Shown in pieces: positions 1-8,816 of a DNA stretch of 64,000 nt. Made by a program: the position numbers and the translations under genes. Positions within the stretch are counted from its first letter, which is position 1; every line of letters begins with the position of its first letter. This stretch comes from Leptospiraceae bacterium. GTDB lineage: Bacteria; Spirochaetota; Leptospiria; Leptospirales; Leptospiraceae. The notes under the pieces are model-generated. The model saw only the letters and a list, made by a program, of their open reading frames with translations, was not told the origin of the DNA and did not search any database. Location: positions 124,001 through 188,000 of the forward strand of contig JAKRSH010000014.1 in NCBI GenBank assembly GCA_022402465.1, given 5' to 3'.

Positions 1-1
1 A

Positions 2-712
2 ATTCTAGGTGAAGATAAACGGAAAATGTCCAAATCCTTAGGAAATGTAGTAAATCCTGACCAGGTCGTAGAAGAATTTGGCGCTGATTCTTTGCGATTA
101 TTTGAAATGTTTATGGGGCCCTTTGAGATGGTGAAGCCTTGGTCAACCAAAGGTGTAGAAGGTGTGCATAGATTTCTAGCAAGAGTTTGGCGACTCTTCC
201 ATCAGGGCAAGGAAGAATCTTTCCGTTTGGATGAGATAGAACCAACTGAGAGTGAACTAAAAGTTCTTAATAAGACAATTCATAAAGTTCAAGAAGATAT
301 TGAAGGATTTTCCTTTAATACCGCCATCTCGCAGATGATGATACTTGTGAATGAAATTACTCCCTCAGAGAGAAGACCACGTAAAGTACTAGAAACTCTT
401 TTAATTCTTTTAAATCCTTTTGCGCCTCATATAACTGAAGAATTATGGTCTCTCTGTGGCAAGAAGACAGATCTTGTATTAGAAAAATTTCCTATTGCAG
501 ATAGTAAATACTTAGTGGATGATGAAATCACTCTTCCCATCCAAGTAAATGGTAAATTACGTGGTGAGGCTCTAGTCCCAAAAGATATTAGCCAAGACGC
601 CGCAGAAAAAATCGCTCGCGAGCATGATAAAGTGATGCCATTTCTAGAAGGAAAGACAATCCGAAAGATTGTATTTGTTCCGGGTAAAATTCTTAATTTT
701 GTTGTAAGTTAA
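2..712 (+). CDS. leuS: Leucyl-tRNA synthetase, C-terminal part (5' truncated)
   Basis: Class I aminoacyl-tRNA synthetase that charges tRNA-Leu in the cytoplasm. The frame is open from base 2, so the gene runs in from the left edge. The KMSKS signature lies at once at the start (codons 20-34), followed by the typical LGNVVNPDQVV stretch. About 200 residues of anticodon-binding helical domain follow, with the LNPFAPHITEELW motif, and then the leucine-specific C-terminal domain with LPIQVNGKLRGE. Only about the last quarter of a roughly 850-residue enzyme is present. An apparent ATG at base 26 is the Met of KMSKS and not a start. The stop is TAA. No clear terminator hairpin follows in the 138-bp gap. 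Confidence 0.96.
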   Translation: MLGEDKRKMSKSLGNVVNPDQVVEEFGADSLRLFEMFMGPFEMVKPWSTKGVEGVHRFLARVWRLFHQGKEESFRLDEIEPTESELKVLNKTIHKVQEDIEGFSFNTAISQMMILVNEITPSERRPRKVLETLLILLNPFAPHITEELWSLCGKKTDLVLEKFPIADSKYLVDDEITLPIQVNGKLRGEALVPKDISQDAAEKIAREHDKVMPFLEGKTIRKIVFVPGKILNFVVS

Positions 713-850
713 CATCACAGTTTCTTCATTTTGTAATAAGAATAGCCCAGATTAATATATTCTTTGTTTGATTGAAATCTCTTCATCTTTTAAGGTATAA
801 TTTATTGACAAATACTCAACTAAATTGTTACCATCATATACATATTTAAC

Positions 851-2149
851 ATGGTAAATCCTTTGAAAAATTCCTTATTCTTTAAGAAAAGTATTCTAAG
901 AACTTATCTTTTATATAGTCTTCTGTTTGGTATAGGAATGGGTGTCGCATTCAGACTAATTACACCTTACTTTGTAGACTTCAAATCTGATTTATTGATG
1001 AATCTTTTTACAATTCTTTGTATATCTGCCGGAATTATGGTGGGATATTTTTCATTTTGGATAGGTAAAAATTCATTATTAAAAACCATTTTAAATATAG
1101 GAGATTTTTCTCTTAAATTGGCGCATGGTGATTTCACATCTAAACTAAATATTCCTTCCCAAGACGAAATAGGTGAATTCGTAAACAATTATAATGATTT
1201 AATTGATATTCTAAAAAAATCCATTTTGAATATTCAACAACTATCTATAGAATCTAACTCGTCTATGCAGGAACAAAAAATTGCTACAAATCAACTAACG
1301 GAAAATACACAAAAACTTTCTGAAAGGTATGAAATCATCCAATCTGAAACTGAATCGAATGAAAGTAAACTAAATTATGTAGTTTCTCATTTCAATATAT
1401 TAAGATTTTCAATGGATACACTAACTACTCAAATAGAAAATCTTGCTAGAGTAATTCAGGGAATTAAAGAATCTTCAGATCTGTCAATTCAGAAATCTTT
1501 AATTATTGAGCAAAGAATCCAATCTATTGAAAATAATTTAAATGATGCCAACATTTCTATGGAAAAGATATCTTCTAGTTCTAAAGAAATTTCGAAAATC
1601 ATATCAATCATTCAATCTTTTTCTGATAAAATCAACTTATTAGCGTTAAATGCAGCAATTGAATCAGCTAGAGCTGGGGAAGAAGGTAAAGGATTTGCTG
1701 TTGTTTCAGAAGAGATATCTAAATTAGCAAATCAAACTAGGAATAATATAAAAAATATTAATTCCTTGGTTCTTCTTAATTCACAAGAAGTAAACAACGG
1801 AACTTTAGCCTTTCAAAATTCTGTCGATTCAAGTAAACTACTTATCCTAGAAACTAAATCACTGATTGAATTTTTCGAAAATATGCGTGATAGCATGAGT
1901 ACACAAATAAACAACCACCATTTTGTAGCAAGTGAAGCCAATTCAGGTAAAGAAATATCAATGATAATTCAAAATCATTTAAATGAATACTATGAATCTT
2001 TTAAAAAGGTTAAGGAAATATTAAATGAAATGAATACTATAGGAATATACAACGCTTCCTCAGCAGAAGAATTATCTGCTGCCTCAGAAGAAATTGCAGG
2101 ATTCACTCACTCACTAGAAGAAAATACTAAATTTTTTCATTTTAATTAA
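851..2149 (+). CDS. Methyl-accepting chemotaxis protein with HAMP domain
   Basis: A 432-residue membrane chemoreceptor that would feed a CheA-CheW array. Two hydrophobic segments (about residues 17-40 and 48-72) with only a few residues between them mean there is essentially no periplasmic sensor domain. A HAMP-like segment follows (about 78-125, with [13 protein letters not shown]). The signalling hairpin tip is near residue 270, with the conserved [19 protein letters not shown] and [17 protein letters not shown] glutamate/alanine-rich methylation-type heptad ([12 protein letters not shown]) lies near the C-terminus. There is no C-terminal CheR-tethering pentapeptide. The input could be sensed in the membrane or the cytoplasm. 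The gene is convergent with the next one, 2 bp away. Confidence 0.9.
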   Translation: MVNPLKNSLFFKKSILRTYLLYSLLFGIGMGVAFRLITPYFVDFKSDLLMNLFTILCISAGIMVGYFSFWIGKNSLLKTILNIGDFSLKLAHGDFTSKLNIPSQDEIGEFVNNYNDLIDILKKSILNIQQLSIESNSSMQEQKIATNQLTENTQKLSERYEIIQSETESNESKLNYVVSHFNILRFSMDTLTTQIENLARVIQGIKESSDLSIQKSLIIEQRIQSIENNLNDANISMEKISSSSKEISKIISIIQSFSDKINLLALNAAIESARAGEEGKGFAVVSEEISKLANQTRNNIKNINSLVLLNSQEVNNGTLAFQNSVDSSKLLILETKSLIEFFENMRDSMSTQINNHHFVASEANSGKEISMIIQNHLNEYYESFKKVKEILNEMNTIGIYNASSAEELSAASEEIAGFTHSLEENTKFFHFN

Positions 2150-2151
2150 AA

Positions 2152-2766
2152 CTATGGTTTTGTTAATTTATTTTTTAAATTTAACAAAGTATTGTAAGGA
2201 ATATCAACCACTACTAAGTTAGCTGCAAATTCAGGTATAGAACCACCCGGATCTGTATGAGCCTGGTAGACGACTTCAATTTTTCCTTCCTCCATTTGTT
2301 TGATCATCCAAGTTCCTCTAATCCTTGGTATACGCACAACTCCACTTGGACTTGGTCTTGAAATATCTGAGGACTCTTTCATCTGAATCGTAGTAGTTCC
2401 TTTATCATCACTTGAAAGATTTGCTTTGAAGATAACATCTCTGTTGCTAACAGGCCAAGGAGCCCCGTTGAGTAAATAAACATACCATTCATTTTTGCTA
2501 TTAGTTTTTAATTTTTCCGCACTCTTGCAATCATGAAGCCAAGTTGTATAGGTGGATGGGTTGGTTATAAGTGCCAAGGCTTCATCAGTGCTTGCTTGGA
2601 TAACTACTTTACCACGAAATTCTTTGAGAGGAGAATTTTCTACTTCGCGCGTATGAACAACTACTCCATTTTTGTTCTTGGCAAGCTCCCAATCAGCCGC
2701 CGCTAATGCTTGGACATTCAAAATTAAGAAAATCACTTGAAATATTGTTTGCTTAGTTAGTTTCAT
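2152..2766 (-). CDS. Secreted START-domain lipid-binding protein
   Basis: A 204-residue protein with an N-terminal signal peptide (hydrophobic residues about 8-22, AxA-type cleavage near ALAAA). The rest is a single START/Bet v1-like lipid-binding fold: WELAKNKNGVVVHTREV at the start, TYTTWLHDCKSAE, the WPVSNRDVIFKAN strand typical of START proteins, and a long C-terminal helix ending NTLLNLKNKL. Such proteins bind a hydrophobic ligand (sterol, phospholipid or similar) in a central cavity. The signal peptide places this one in the periplasm, which suggests envelope lipid handling. The ligand cannot be read from the sequence. It is divergent from the dehydrogenase at 2828 across 61 bp, so the two may share a control region. 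Confidence 0.85.
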   Translation of the reverse strand: MKLTKQTIFQVIFLILNVQALAAADWELAKNKNGVVVHTREVENSPLKEFRGKVVIQASTDEALALITNPSTYTTWLHDCKSAEKLKTNSKNEWYVYLLNGAPWPVSNRDVIFKANLSSDDKGTTTIQMKESSDISRPSPSGVVRIPRIRGTWMIKQMEEGKIEVVYQAHTDPGGSIPEFAANLVVVDIPYNTLLNLKNKLTKP

Positions 2767-2827
2767 GAATTTAAATCTTCTCTTAAAGAAGGATTTGTCA
2801 CCTTAATTACTAGGTAATAAATAAAAA

Positions 2828-3598
2828 ATGGATATAAATAATAAAAGAATCATTATAACAGGTGCCTCATCTGGTATAGGAAGAGAAACAGTTTTACAAT
2901 TTCTTAAGTTTCATAATGTAAAAATCTTTGCCGTGGACTTGAATAAAGAACAAATTCCAAAAAATGAATCTATTTTACCTTATGAAATGGACATTTCTAA
3001 TCCTAAAAACATAGAGATGATGATTGATACTGCAAGAAACTGGATGGGTGGCATAGATATATTCTTTGCAAATGCTGGATTTGCATACTATGAGAAAATT
3101 TCTACACCCAGTTGGGAAAGAATTTCCAAAATTTTTGAAACAAATGTGTACTCACCAATCTATACATTAACTGTCTTGAATGCAAAACAAGTTGAACCTG
3201 TTTTATTTATAACAACAGCATCTGCAATGAGTCACCTTCCACTTCCAGGCTACGCCTTGTATTCTTCCACCAAAGCATCCGTTCATTCTTTTATGGAAGC
3301 TTTTAGGTACGAAATGAACGCTCGAAATCGAATTATGGTCGTTTATCCTATAGCAACACGAACCAAATTTTTTGATACAGCGGGAAATCAAGTTCCTGTT
3401 CCTTTTCCGAGTCAATCATCTGAAACAGTTGCTAGAAAAATAATTTCAGGAATCAAATGGAATAAGAAAAGAGTTTATCCATCAATGATCTTCTCAATTA
3501 TGCAAGTTTTAGATCGTTTCCTTTTTGTCCCATTAAGAATCTATCAATGGATTGAGGCAGGGAAACTAAAAAATCTCTCAGCTTCGAAAGAAAACTGA
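2828..3598 (+). CDS. Short-chain dehydrogenase/reductase
   Basis: A 256-residue classical SDR oxidoreductase using NAD(P)H. The Rossmann motif GASSGIGRE is near residues 13-21, the NAG motif (FFANAGFAY) near 84, the catalytic Ser in TTASAMS, and the YxxxK pair in YSSTKAS near residue 147. The length and the PhaB/FabG-like layout are normal. The last 60 residues carry a hydrophobic, basic stretch (MQVLDRFLFVPLRIYQWIE), possibly membrane-associated as in some lipid-modifying SDRs. The substrate is unknown. The neighbouring periplasmic START protein makes a lipid or sterol-like substrate attractive, but this is only inference. Confidence 0.9.
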   Translation: MDINNKRIIITGASSGIGRETVLQFLKFHNVKIFAVDLNKEQIPKNESILPYEMDISNPKNIEMMIDTARNWMGGIDIFFANAGFAYYEKISTPSWERISKIFETNVYSPIYTLTVLNAKQVEPVLFITTASAMSHLPLPGYALYSSTKASVHSFMEAFRYEMNARNRIMVVYPIATRTKFFDTAGNQVPVPFPSQSSETVARKIISGIKWNKKRVYPSMIFSIMQVLDRFLFVPLRIYQWIEAGKLKNLSASKEN

Positions 3599-3606
3599 GA
3601 GATTTT
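3570..3606. terminator. Bidirectional terminator between convergent genes
   Basis: A 12-bp perfect inverted repeat (3570-3581 and 3595-3606, 13-nt loop) overlaps the stop codon of the dehydrogenase. On the minus strand the hairpin is followed by a six-T run, so it is a good intrinsic terminator for the TonB receptor gene. It is weaker for the plus-strand gene. Confidence 0.75.
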
Positions 3607-3614
3607 GGTTTATC

Positions 3615-6599
3615 TTAAAAGAAGCGGTAAGTCGCTCCCATAGTAAAGGTTACGCCTGTTCTGTAGGAAAGGAAAAGATCTTCTTGACCTGTTACCTGAT
3701 TTTTTTGGAACACTTTAAATCTTGTGTCCATAATATTTTTTGCAGCAGCTTTGAAATCCAATCGGTCATCTAACTTCCAAGAATAAACGATATCAGTAAT
3801 ACCAACTCCCCTTTCAATTGCATCAGGCGTTCCATTGGATCCTACTGCATAAATTCGATCACCAAAAAAATTATAGTATAATCCTATTGATTGATTTTTC
3901 TTTTTAGTAATAAAATAATCGAACTTTAGGTTATAAACATAATCGGATTGACCCTGCAATCCCCTTGATATATTAGTTGGGTCAAAAGCTGCAGACCTAT
4001 TGAGTTGGTCTATAGTACCTGTTTTAATAAGAATGAATTGTTCCCATGGTAAAACTTGTACATGTGACTTAATAAAAAAGAAGTTAGTCTCGAATCTAAA
4101 TTTATCAAGAAAATCCTTCCTAAAGTCAAATTCAATTCCTCTAATTTCCGCATTAGGTGCATTAGTGTAGGAAAAACTTTGGGAGATTCCACCTGCTGCT
4201 GGTAAACCTACAACTTCAATAGCATTGGATAAATTTTTGTTAAACAAACCTATTCCAAAGTAATCTGATTGTGTAATATAATATTCATACCGTATGTCAT
4301 AGTTATGAATATAAGTTCTCTTTAAATTTGGATTTCCAAAAACACGGTCAGCCCCAAAATATGGTGTAAATCCGAATGGTGAAAGCTCTCTTAAATCAGG
4401 GCGCGTAATAGACTGGGTATAACCCAATCTAAGATTCATATCTTTTTCAAATTCCCATACTAAATTTACCGAAGGTAGTACATCATTAGTCTTTAGCTCT
4501 CCAATACCGTTATTGTCTTGGTTACAGACGTTTGATCTTACAAGTGCAACTCGGACATCTTCATTATCAATATTACAACCATATGATAAATTAAAAGGAG
4601 AGCTTGAATCTCTGGTTCTAAAAGTTTTCACTTTCTGGTACGAATCCTCAACTCTTGCACCACCAATAAACCTCACTTTTGAGATTATTGGTAAATCGAC
4701 TTGAGCAAAATGTGCTTTTAATTTCTGAGAAGCATCATAGGCGTTAGGTTCAACTTGTCTTTCTGAAAATGATTTATTTGCTAAAGATTGACCAGGTCTG
4801 GTAATGTAATCACTTGGATTAAAAGCTATTTCGCCAGGTACAGGAAAGTAGTCATTCGGAACCTGTGTTCCAACATTGGATTTATTTCCGAACTCTCTAA
4901 AGTTAAAATCTTTAAATCTATCCAGAACTAATCCACCAATTTTTAGATCTGATTTTAAACCATCCCATTGTTCAAATGGAATGGTATATTTTAAATTAGC
5001 TTGTCTAACAATGTCTCTTGATTCAGAGAAAAATCTAGTTCCATCAGGATTATTCCCTAAGCGGAAATATGGATCAGTAAAGCTTGCAGATTGAGGTCTA
5101 CGCCAAACTTGCTGAATTAAGTTCGGTTCATCTCGTTGCGCCTGGGCATAGGCTGTATTCCATTCTAATTTGTGAGGTCTTGAATTCTTCCCAAAACTAA
5201 TTGCATGATCACCACCTAATACAGTATTAAATAAAAGTCTAGATGTTATTGTCCCTGTTTGAGAGATGAAATCAAAATTATCTATATTATTTTTTCCCAC
5301 TGAGTCTCTAACATTAGTATCCGAAGTAACTGTATAGAGATTTTTTAGATAAATTTGTTGACCTTTAGTAATTTCATAAGACAAATTAAGATTTGCGCCA
5401 AAATTTGTTTCCTTATTAAAGATTTTAGAATCTTGCTCTTGAATTGGAATTAAATATGTTCCTTCAGGAATTTGCAATCCTCCTAAGAAATTGGGAACAT
5501 ATCTTGCGGTTTTTTCTTGTTTAACTCTAAATTCTTCACTTCTAATCACTCCAAATAAAATTCCGAGCCTCTGACCACTTTCGGTTGTTTTAAAAGTATT
5601 CCCTACAGAGAAATTAAAATTCTTATCATAGCCTCCTCTACCTTGGTCAGGCGTCCACTGCTGATTAAAAGACAATGAAGAGAGATTTACAAATTGTGGA
5701 GGTAGTCCACCAAATCGATTCCCTGGTTCAAGAGGTAGGACATCTGGTAAAGAATTAACAATTCCAGGAAGCTGAAAGCTAGAATTGGGTCTACCAAAGA
5801 AATCCACTGCATCAAAGGTCTTAAACTCATATCCAGTGGTATTCATGTTTCGACCAACACCTAATCCAAGTGACATCTCAAAATTATCCGGATATTCTTT
5901 AGTCTCAATTTTAACTAATCCACCAGAGAACTCTGCAGGATCCTCAGGTACAAATGTTTTGATCACTCTAATATTTTTTAAAAAGGATGATGGAAAAATA
6001 TCTAACGGAACTACTCTCTTGTCAGGTTCGGTAGTTGGGATCAAAACTTCATTTAAGACGGTATTAGAATAACGTTCGCCTAATCCACGAACGAAAACAT
6101 ATTTTCCACCTATTAATGTAATGCCCGTTACTCGTCTTACTACGTCACCTGCGTTTGAATCAGGGGATTTCTTAATTGATTCGGCAGATATTCCATCTGA
6201 AACAGATGCTGATTTTCTCTGTAGTGCAAGTAAAGCTGAGTCTGTATTATTCAAGGCTCTATCAGTAACCTCTACTGTTTGCAATGTTTGAGCTCCAAAT
6301 GTTACATTAACCGACTGAGTCTGACCTCCTGAGATAGATACCTTTCTAGTCTGGGGTCCGTACCCATACATTTGAAACTCTACATCGTAATTCCCAGGTG
6401 GAAGTGATAGATTGTATTTTCCATCGAAATCTGTTTTGGCAAACTTATTTAGACTTCGGACAACAATGGTTGCTCCAAAGACAGCCTCCCCATTCTCCGA
6501 ATCAATAATGGTTCCTCTCAAATTGCCCGTAGCCTGGGAAAAGATAGGAAAAGATAATAAAATAAGAATAAAGTAAATAAATTTTTGTAATATTTTCAA
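3615..6599 (-). CDS. TonB-dependent outer-membrane receptor with carboxypeptidase-regulatory-like domain
   Basis: A 994-residue outer-membrane transporter. After a signal peptide (hydrophobic residues about 8-22) comes a CarboxypepD_reg-like beta-sandwich (about 25-105, beginning GNLRGTIIDSENGEAVFGA). A plug domain follows (about 125-240, with SPDSNAGDVVRRVTGI and YVFVRGLGERYSNTVLNE). A long beta-barrel ends in Phe-Phe (TMGATYRFF), the expected C-terminal aromatic. The start is TTG, chosen because AGGAG lies 7 nt upstream. The cargo is unknown. Two lipoproteins lie upstream on the same strand, and an 11-bp-phased repeat array just upstream resembles a Pho box, which suggests a role in nutrient (perhaps phosphate) scavenging. 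Confidence 0.93.
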   Translation of the reverse strand: MKILQKFIYFILILLSFPIFSQATGNLRGTIIDSENGEAVFGATIVVRSLNKFAKTDFDGKYNLSLPPGNYDVEFQMYGYGPQTRKVSISGGQTQSVNVTFGAQTLQTVEVTDRALNNTDSALLALQRKSASVSDGISAESIKKSPDSNAGDVVRRVTGITLIGGKYVFVRGLGERYSNTVLNEVLIPTTEPDKRVVPLDIFPSSFLKNIRVIKTFVPEDPAEFSGGLVKIETKEYPDNFEMSLGLGVGRNMNTTGYEFKTFDAVDFFGRPNSSFQLPGIVNSLPDVLPLEPGNRFGGLPPQFVNLSSLSFNQQWTPDQGRGGYDKNFNFSVGNTFKTTESGQRLGILFGVIRSEEFRVKQEKTARYVPNFLGGLQIPEGTYLIPIQEQDSKIFNKETNFGANLNLSYEITKGQQIYLKNLYTVTSDTNVRDSVGKNNIDNFDFISQTGTITSRLLFNTVLGGDHAISFGKNSRPHKLEWNTAYAQAQRDEPNLIQQVWRRPQSASFTDPYFRLGNNPDGTRFFSESRDIVRQANLKYTIPFEQWDGLKSDLKIGGLVLDRFKDFNFREFGNKSNVGTQVPNDYFPVPGEIAFNPSDYITRPGQSLANKSFSERQVEPNAYDASQKLKAHFAQVDLPIISKVRFIGGARVEDSYQKVKTFRTRDSSSPFNLSYGCNIDNEDVRVALVRSNVCNQDNNGIGELKTNDVLPSVNLVWEFEKDMNLRLGYTQSITRPDLRELSPFGFTPYFGADRVFGNPNLKRTYIHNYDIRYEYYITQSDYFGIGLFNKNLSNAIEVVGLPAAGGISQSFSYTNAPNAEIRGIEFDFRKDFLDKFRFETNFFFIKSHVQVLPWEQFILIKTGTIDQLNRSAAFDPTNISRGLQGQSDYVYNLKFDYFITKKKNQSIGLYYNFFGDRIYAVGSNGTPDAIERGVGITDIVYSWKLDDRLDFKAAAKNIMDTRFKVFQKNQVTGQEDLFLSYRTGVTFTMGATYRFF

Positions 6600-6669
6600 C
6601 TGAAGACTCCTACGATATTGCTATCCTTTTAAAATCATTTTGAGGGAAAAGGAGTTCTGATAAAATCAG

Positions 6670-6713
6670 GTTACGATTGGTTTAATTATTTGTTACAAAC
6701 GGATTACATTTCT
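6670..6713 (-). promoter_or_regulatory. Four 11-bp-phased direct repeats upstream of the TonB receptor
   Basis: On the plus strand four units begin at exact 11-bp intervals: GTTAC (6670), TTTAA (6681), GTTAC (6692) and ATTAC (6703). Read on the gene strand they give degenerate TGTAAC-type heptamers separated by 4 nt. The same core and spacing occurs at 8734-8751 upstream of the neighbouring lipoprotein. This is the geometry of an OmpR/PhoB-family binding site. No convincing -10 element was found at the expected distance, so the promoter position is uncertain. Confidence 0.5.
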
Positions 6714-7288
6714 TAAGGTGAAATAACTCCCACTTTAAAGCTATCACCTACTTTGAAAACCATTTTGATTTCATCGATATAGATAGTTTTTCCTTTTAAT
6801 TTAACTGTAACTCTAGGCTTAATGCCTTGAAGTTTTTTATATTCTCTTGGATTCTGAAAATGGATTTCAAACGTGGCCTTATCAGTGAAAAGCTTCATTT
6901 TTGTATTAATTTTCTCATATCCAATTTGGGCACGTTTCTCGACTAAATTTTTGTAGTCATCTAGTGGAGTTATATCTAAAGAAGTGCCACTTCCATATAT
7001 ATTGGGGTATTGAACTTCTAAATTTTCTTTTTCAGTAAAAATAAAAGGGTTTTTACTCAAATCTGATTGGGTTATTGCAATTAATAGAAATTTTTTTACG
7101 GCTTCTTCAGGAGTTTTACTTCCATTGGAAATATAATAAGATTCTTTTTCATTTGATTGAATTAATTGTTTAGAAGCTTCTAACTTAGCTTTCATCTCTG
7201 GGGAAAAATCTAAATCGATTTTTCCTCTTTCGTTTTTGCAGTTAACAAAAAGAAGAAATGGTATTATAATATAAATATATTTATTCAT
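6713..7288 (-). CDS. Putative lipoprotein of unknown function
   Basis: A 191-residue protein not recognised as a named family. The signal peptide ends in a lipobox-like LLFVNC, so it is probably a lipoprotein with Cys near residue 17. The mature part is lysine/glutamate-rich, with a helical stretch (about 30-80) and then a beta-rich C-terminal region (KLFTDKATFEIHF, PRVTVKLKGKTIYIDEIKM, VGDSFKVGVI). This resembles small periplasmic NTF2- or lipocalin-like folds, but that is a guess. It lies between the TonB receptor and a 429-residue lipoprotein on the same strand, so a shared uptake role is plausible. Its start codon sits 3 nt beyond the T-run of the upstream terminator, so expression may depend on read-through. 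Confidence 0.75.
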   Translation of the reverse strand: MNKYIYIIIPFLLFVNCKNERGKIDLDFSPEMKAKLEASKQLIQSNEKESYYISNGSKTPEEAVKKFLLIAITQSDLSKNPFIFTEKENLEVQYPNIYGSGTSLDITPLDDYKNLVEKRAQIGYEKINTKMKLFTDKATFEIHFQNPREYKKLQGIKPRVTVKLKGKTIYIDEIKMVFKVGDSFKVGVISP

Positions 7289-7290
7289 AA

Positions 7291-7315
7291 TAAAAAAACC
7301 CCAGCATAGCTGGGG
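7291..7315 (-). terminator. Intrinsic terminator after the 429-residue lipoprotein gene
   Basis: A perfect 7-bp GC-rich stem (CCCCAGC/GCTGGGG, 3-nt loop) is followed on the minus strand by seven T. It sits between the 429-residue lipoprotein gene and the start codon at 7288. The G-rich 3' arm is also the only ribosome-binding-like sequence for the downstream gene. Confidence 0.9.
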
Positions 7316-7342
7316 TCCTCACTTATTTTTAATGTTAGTAAT

Positions 7343-8632
7343 TTACTTAGCTCTGTAAACTGTCCATCCACCAGACCACCATTTCCCTTCAGCTACAGAA
7401 CCACCACCTAATGATCCATTACCAAACGTTGTTGTAAAATCTGGGAGGTTTTCACCGACACCACAATCTGTGATATTACCTAAGCTTGTTATTGGTAAAG
7501 TAGTTATTTCTGTATTATTTGTTAAATTGGTGCATCCACCGTCAATAGTAGCTCCTTTCCCACTTTGACCTTTTACATTTGTCCAAGTTGCTGGATTGGT
7601 ATTTGCATCACATCTAAAATTTCCTGCAGCATAACCATAAACTAGACCGTTACTAAATCTTCCTGTTAATCTTTCCCGTAATCGCATACCAAAACCACCT
7701 GTAACTTCTTGACCAATAGAAGTAAAGTTAGTTACAAGAGGGTTTGATGGATTTGCAATAGCGTCACCATTTTCTGTTCCATCCATCTCAAAGCCATGGG
7801 GATCAGATGAAACTGTTCCACCACAAGAGGTTGGATATTTCACTCCTATTAGATGAGTTAAAGTTCCTTGAAATCCTTCATCCATATCGAAATCATCATC
7901 CATACCACCAGTTACAAGCAAGTGAGACCCGTTAACGTTACCACCCCACCACTCAAAACCATCATCTAGACCTCTGTGAATCTGAACAAAGTCATAATTA
8001 CTATCTTGAGTAACAGTATAGCTTGATAGACCATTCAACTCATCACCAGGAGAAACTTCATTTCCAGCAAACTCTATAACAACATATTTAAGCCTTGCTA
8101 TAGCATTTTGAGTACCAGGATAACTTCTTTTATTAACTCCTTCAGTAGTATTAGGTGCAGTATTTGCAGCAATTGAGCTATTTCCAAGAACTAAAATTCC
8201 TCCCCAATTTCCTGGAGCTCTCCCTCCAACAGCTTGTGAAGAAGTGAAACAAATAGGACGATTTATTGTTCCCTCAGCTGTTAAAGTTCCACCCTCAAAT
8301 ACAAATAAAGAAGAACCAATATCAGCAAAAATAACAGATCCTGGACTTACTGTCAAAGAACCACCATTCGTTACATTTACAGTTCCTTTCAATAGTGCAG
8401 AACCAGAAACTGTTACAGCAGTAGTAATAGTTCCTTCTAATACCTGGGTTGGAGCTGGAACACCAACACCATCACAAAGTGCAGAGCCTGCAATCCCTTG
8501 GTTAGCAAATAAAAGCGCCGCCAATAAGAGCGTGTTATCTTCTTTTTTCTTTTGACAATTCGCAAGCACACCCACAGTAAAAGCAGTGATGAGGGCAACA
8601 CGAATTGATTTATTTATAAAATCTTTCATCAA
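7343..8632 (-). CDS. Large surface or periplasmic lipoprotein, probable beta-helix
   Basis: A 429-residue lipoprotein. A signal peptide with the lipobox VLANC puts the acylated Cys near residue 26, followed by a charged KKKED tether. The body is rich in Gly, Asn, Thr and Val, with short repeats (ALLKGTVNVTNGGSLTVSPG, TLTAEGTINRPICFTSS, NWGGILVLGNSSI) that suggest a right-handed beta-helix. It also has an aspartate-rich stretch (GGMDDDFDMDEGFQG) and several cysteines. TTG at 8632 and ATG at 8629 are both possible starts; AAGGAG upstream suits the ATG. The family is often found beside TonB receptors, which is also the case here. The Pho-box-like promoter about 100 bp upstream suggests regulation by a PhoB-type regulator. 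The ligand is unknown. Confidence 0.85.
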   Translation of the reverse strand: MMKDFINKSIRVALITAFTVGVLANCQKKKEDNTLLLAALLFANQGIAGSALCDGVGVPAPTQVLEGTITTAVTVSGSALLKGTVNVTNGGSLTVSPGSVIFADIGSSLFVFEGGTLTAEGTINRPICFTSSQAVGGRAPGNWGGILVLGNSSIAANTAPNTTEGVNKRSYPGTQNAIARLKYVVIEFAGNEVSPGDELNGLSSYTVTQDSNYDFVQIHRGLDDGFEWWGGNVNGSHLLVTGGMDDDFDMDEGFQGTLTHLIGVKYPTSCGGTVSSDPHGFEMDGTENGDAIANPSNPLVTNFTSIGQEVTGGFGMRLRERLTGRFSNGLVYGYAAGNFRCDANTNPATWTNVKGQSGKGATIDGGCTNLTNNTEITTLPITSLGNITDCGVGENLPDFTTTFGNGSLGGGSVAEGKWWSGGWTVYRAK

Positions 8633-8717
8633 AATGTCTCCTTGGAAGTCTTTCGAACATCCATAATTTGAATCGTATGTATTGCAGTGCTTGATTTCTC
8701 GAGTTGCAATCTTCTTA

Positions 8718-8751
8718 ACTTTAGCAAGTTCTTGTTACAGGATTGTTACAG
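8718..8751 (-). promoter_or_regulatory. Pho-box-like promoter of the 429-residue lipoprotein gene
   Basis: On the gene strand two identical heptamers CTGTAAC (8751-8745 and 8740-8734) are separated by 4 nt, giving the 11-bp spacing of a PhoB half-site pair. Exactly 10 nt downstream lies TAAAGT (8723-8718), which matches four of six -10 positions. This is the layout of activator-dependent Pho promoters, where the box replaces the -35 element. Assignment to PhoB itself is inference; another OmpR-family regulator could use the site. Confidence 0.55.
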
Positions 8752-8816
8752 GTTTGTGAGGATTTGGTAAAAATGGAGATTTTGCGGAGCGAGAGAATGG
8801 GAGGTTGCCATTTGCC

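Noticed and set aside
2155-2200. AT-rich inverted repeat at the end of the START gene as a terminator
   Set aside because: The stem is short and AT-only and lies inside coding sequence; it occurs easily by chance in this AT-rich DNA.
8244-8555. 103-residue plus-strand frame opposite the 429-residue lipoprotein
   Set aside because: It mirrors the strand of a well-supported lipoprotein gene, has no ribosome binding site and has proline/valine/threonine-rich composition typical of an antisense shadow.
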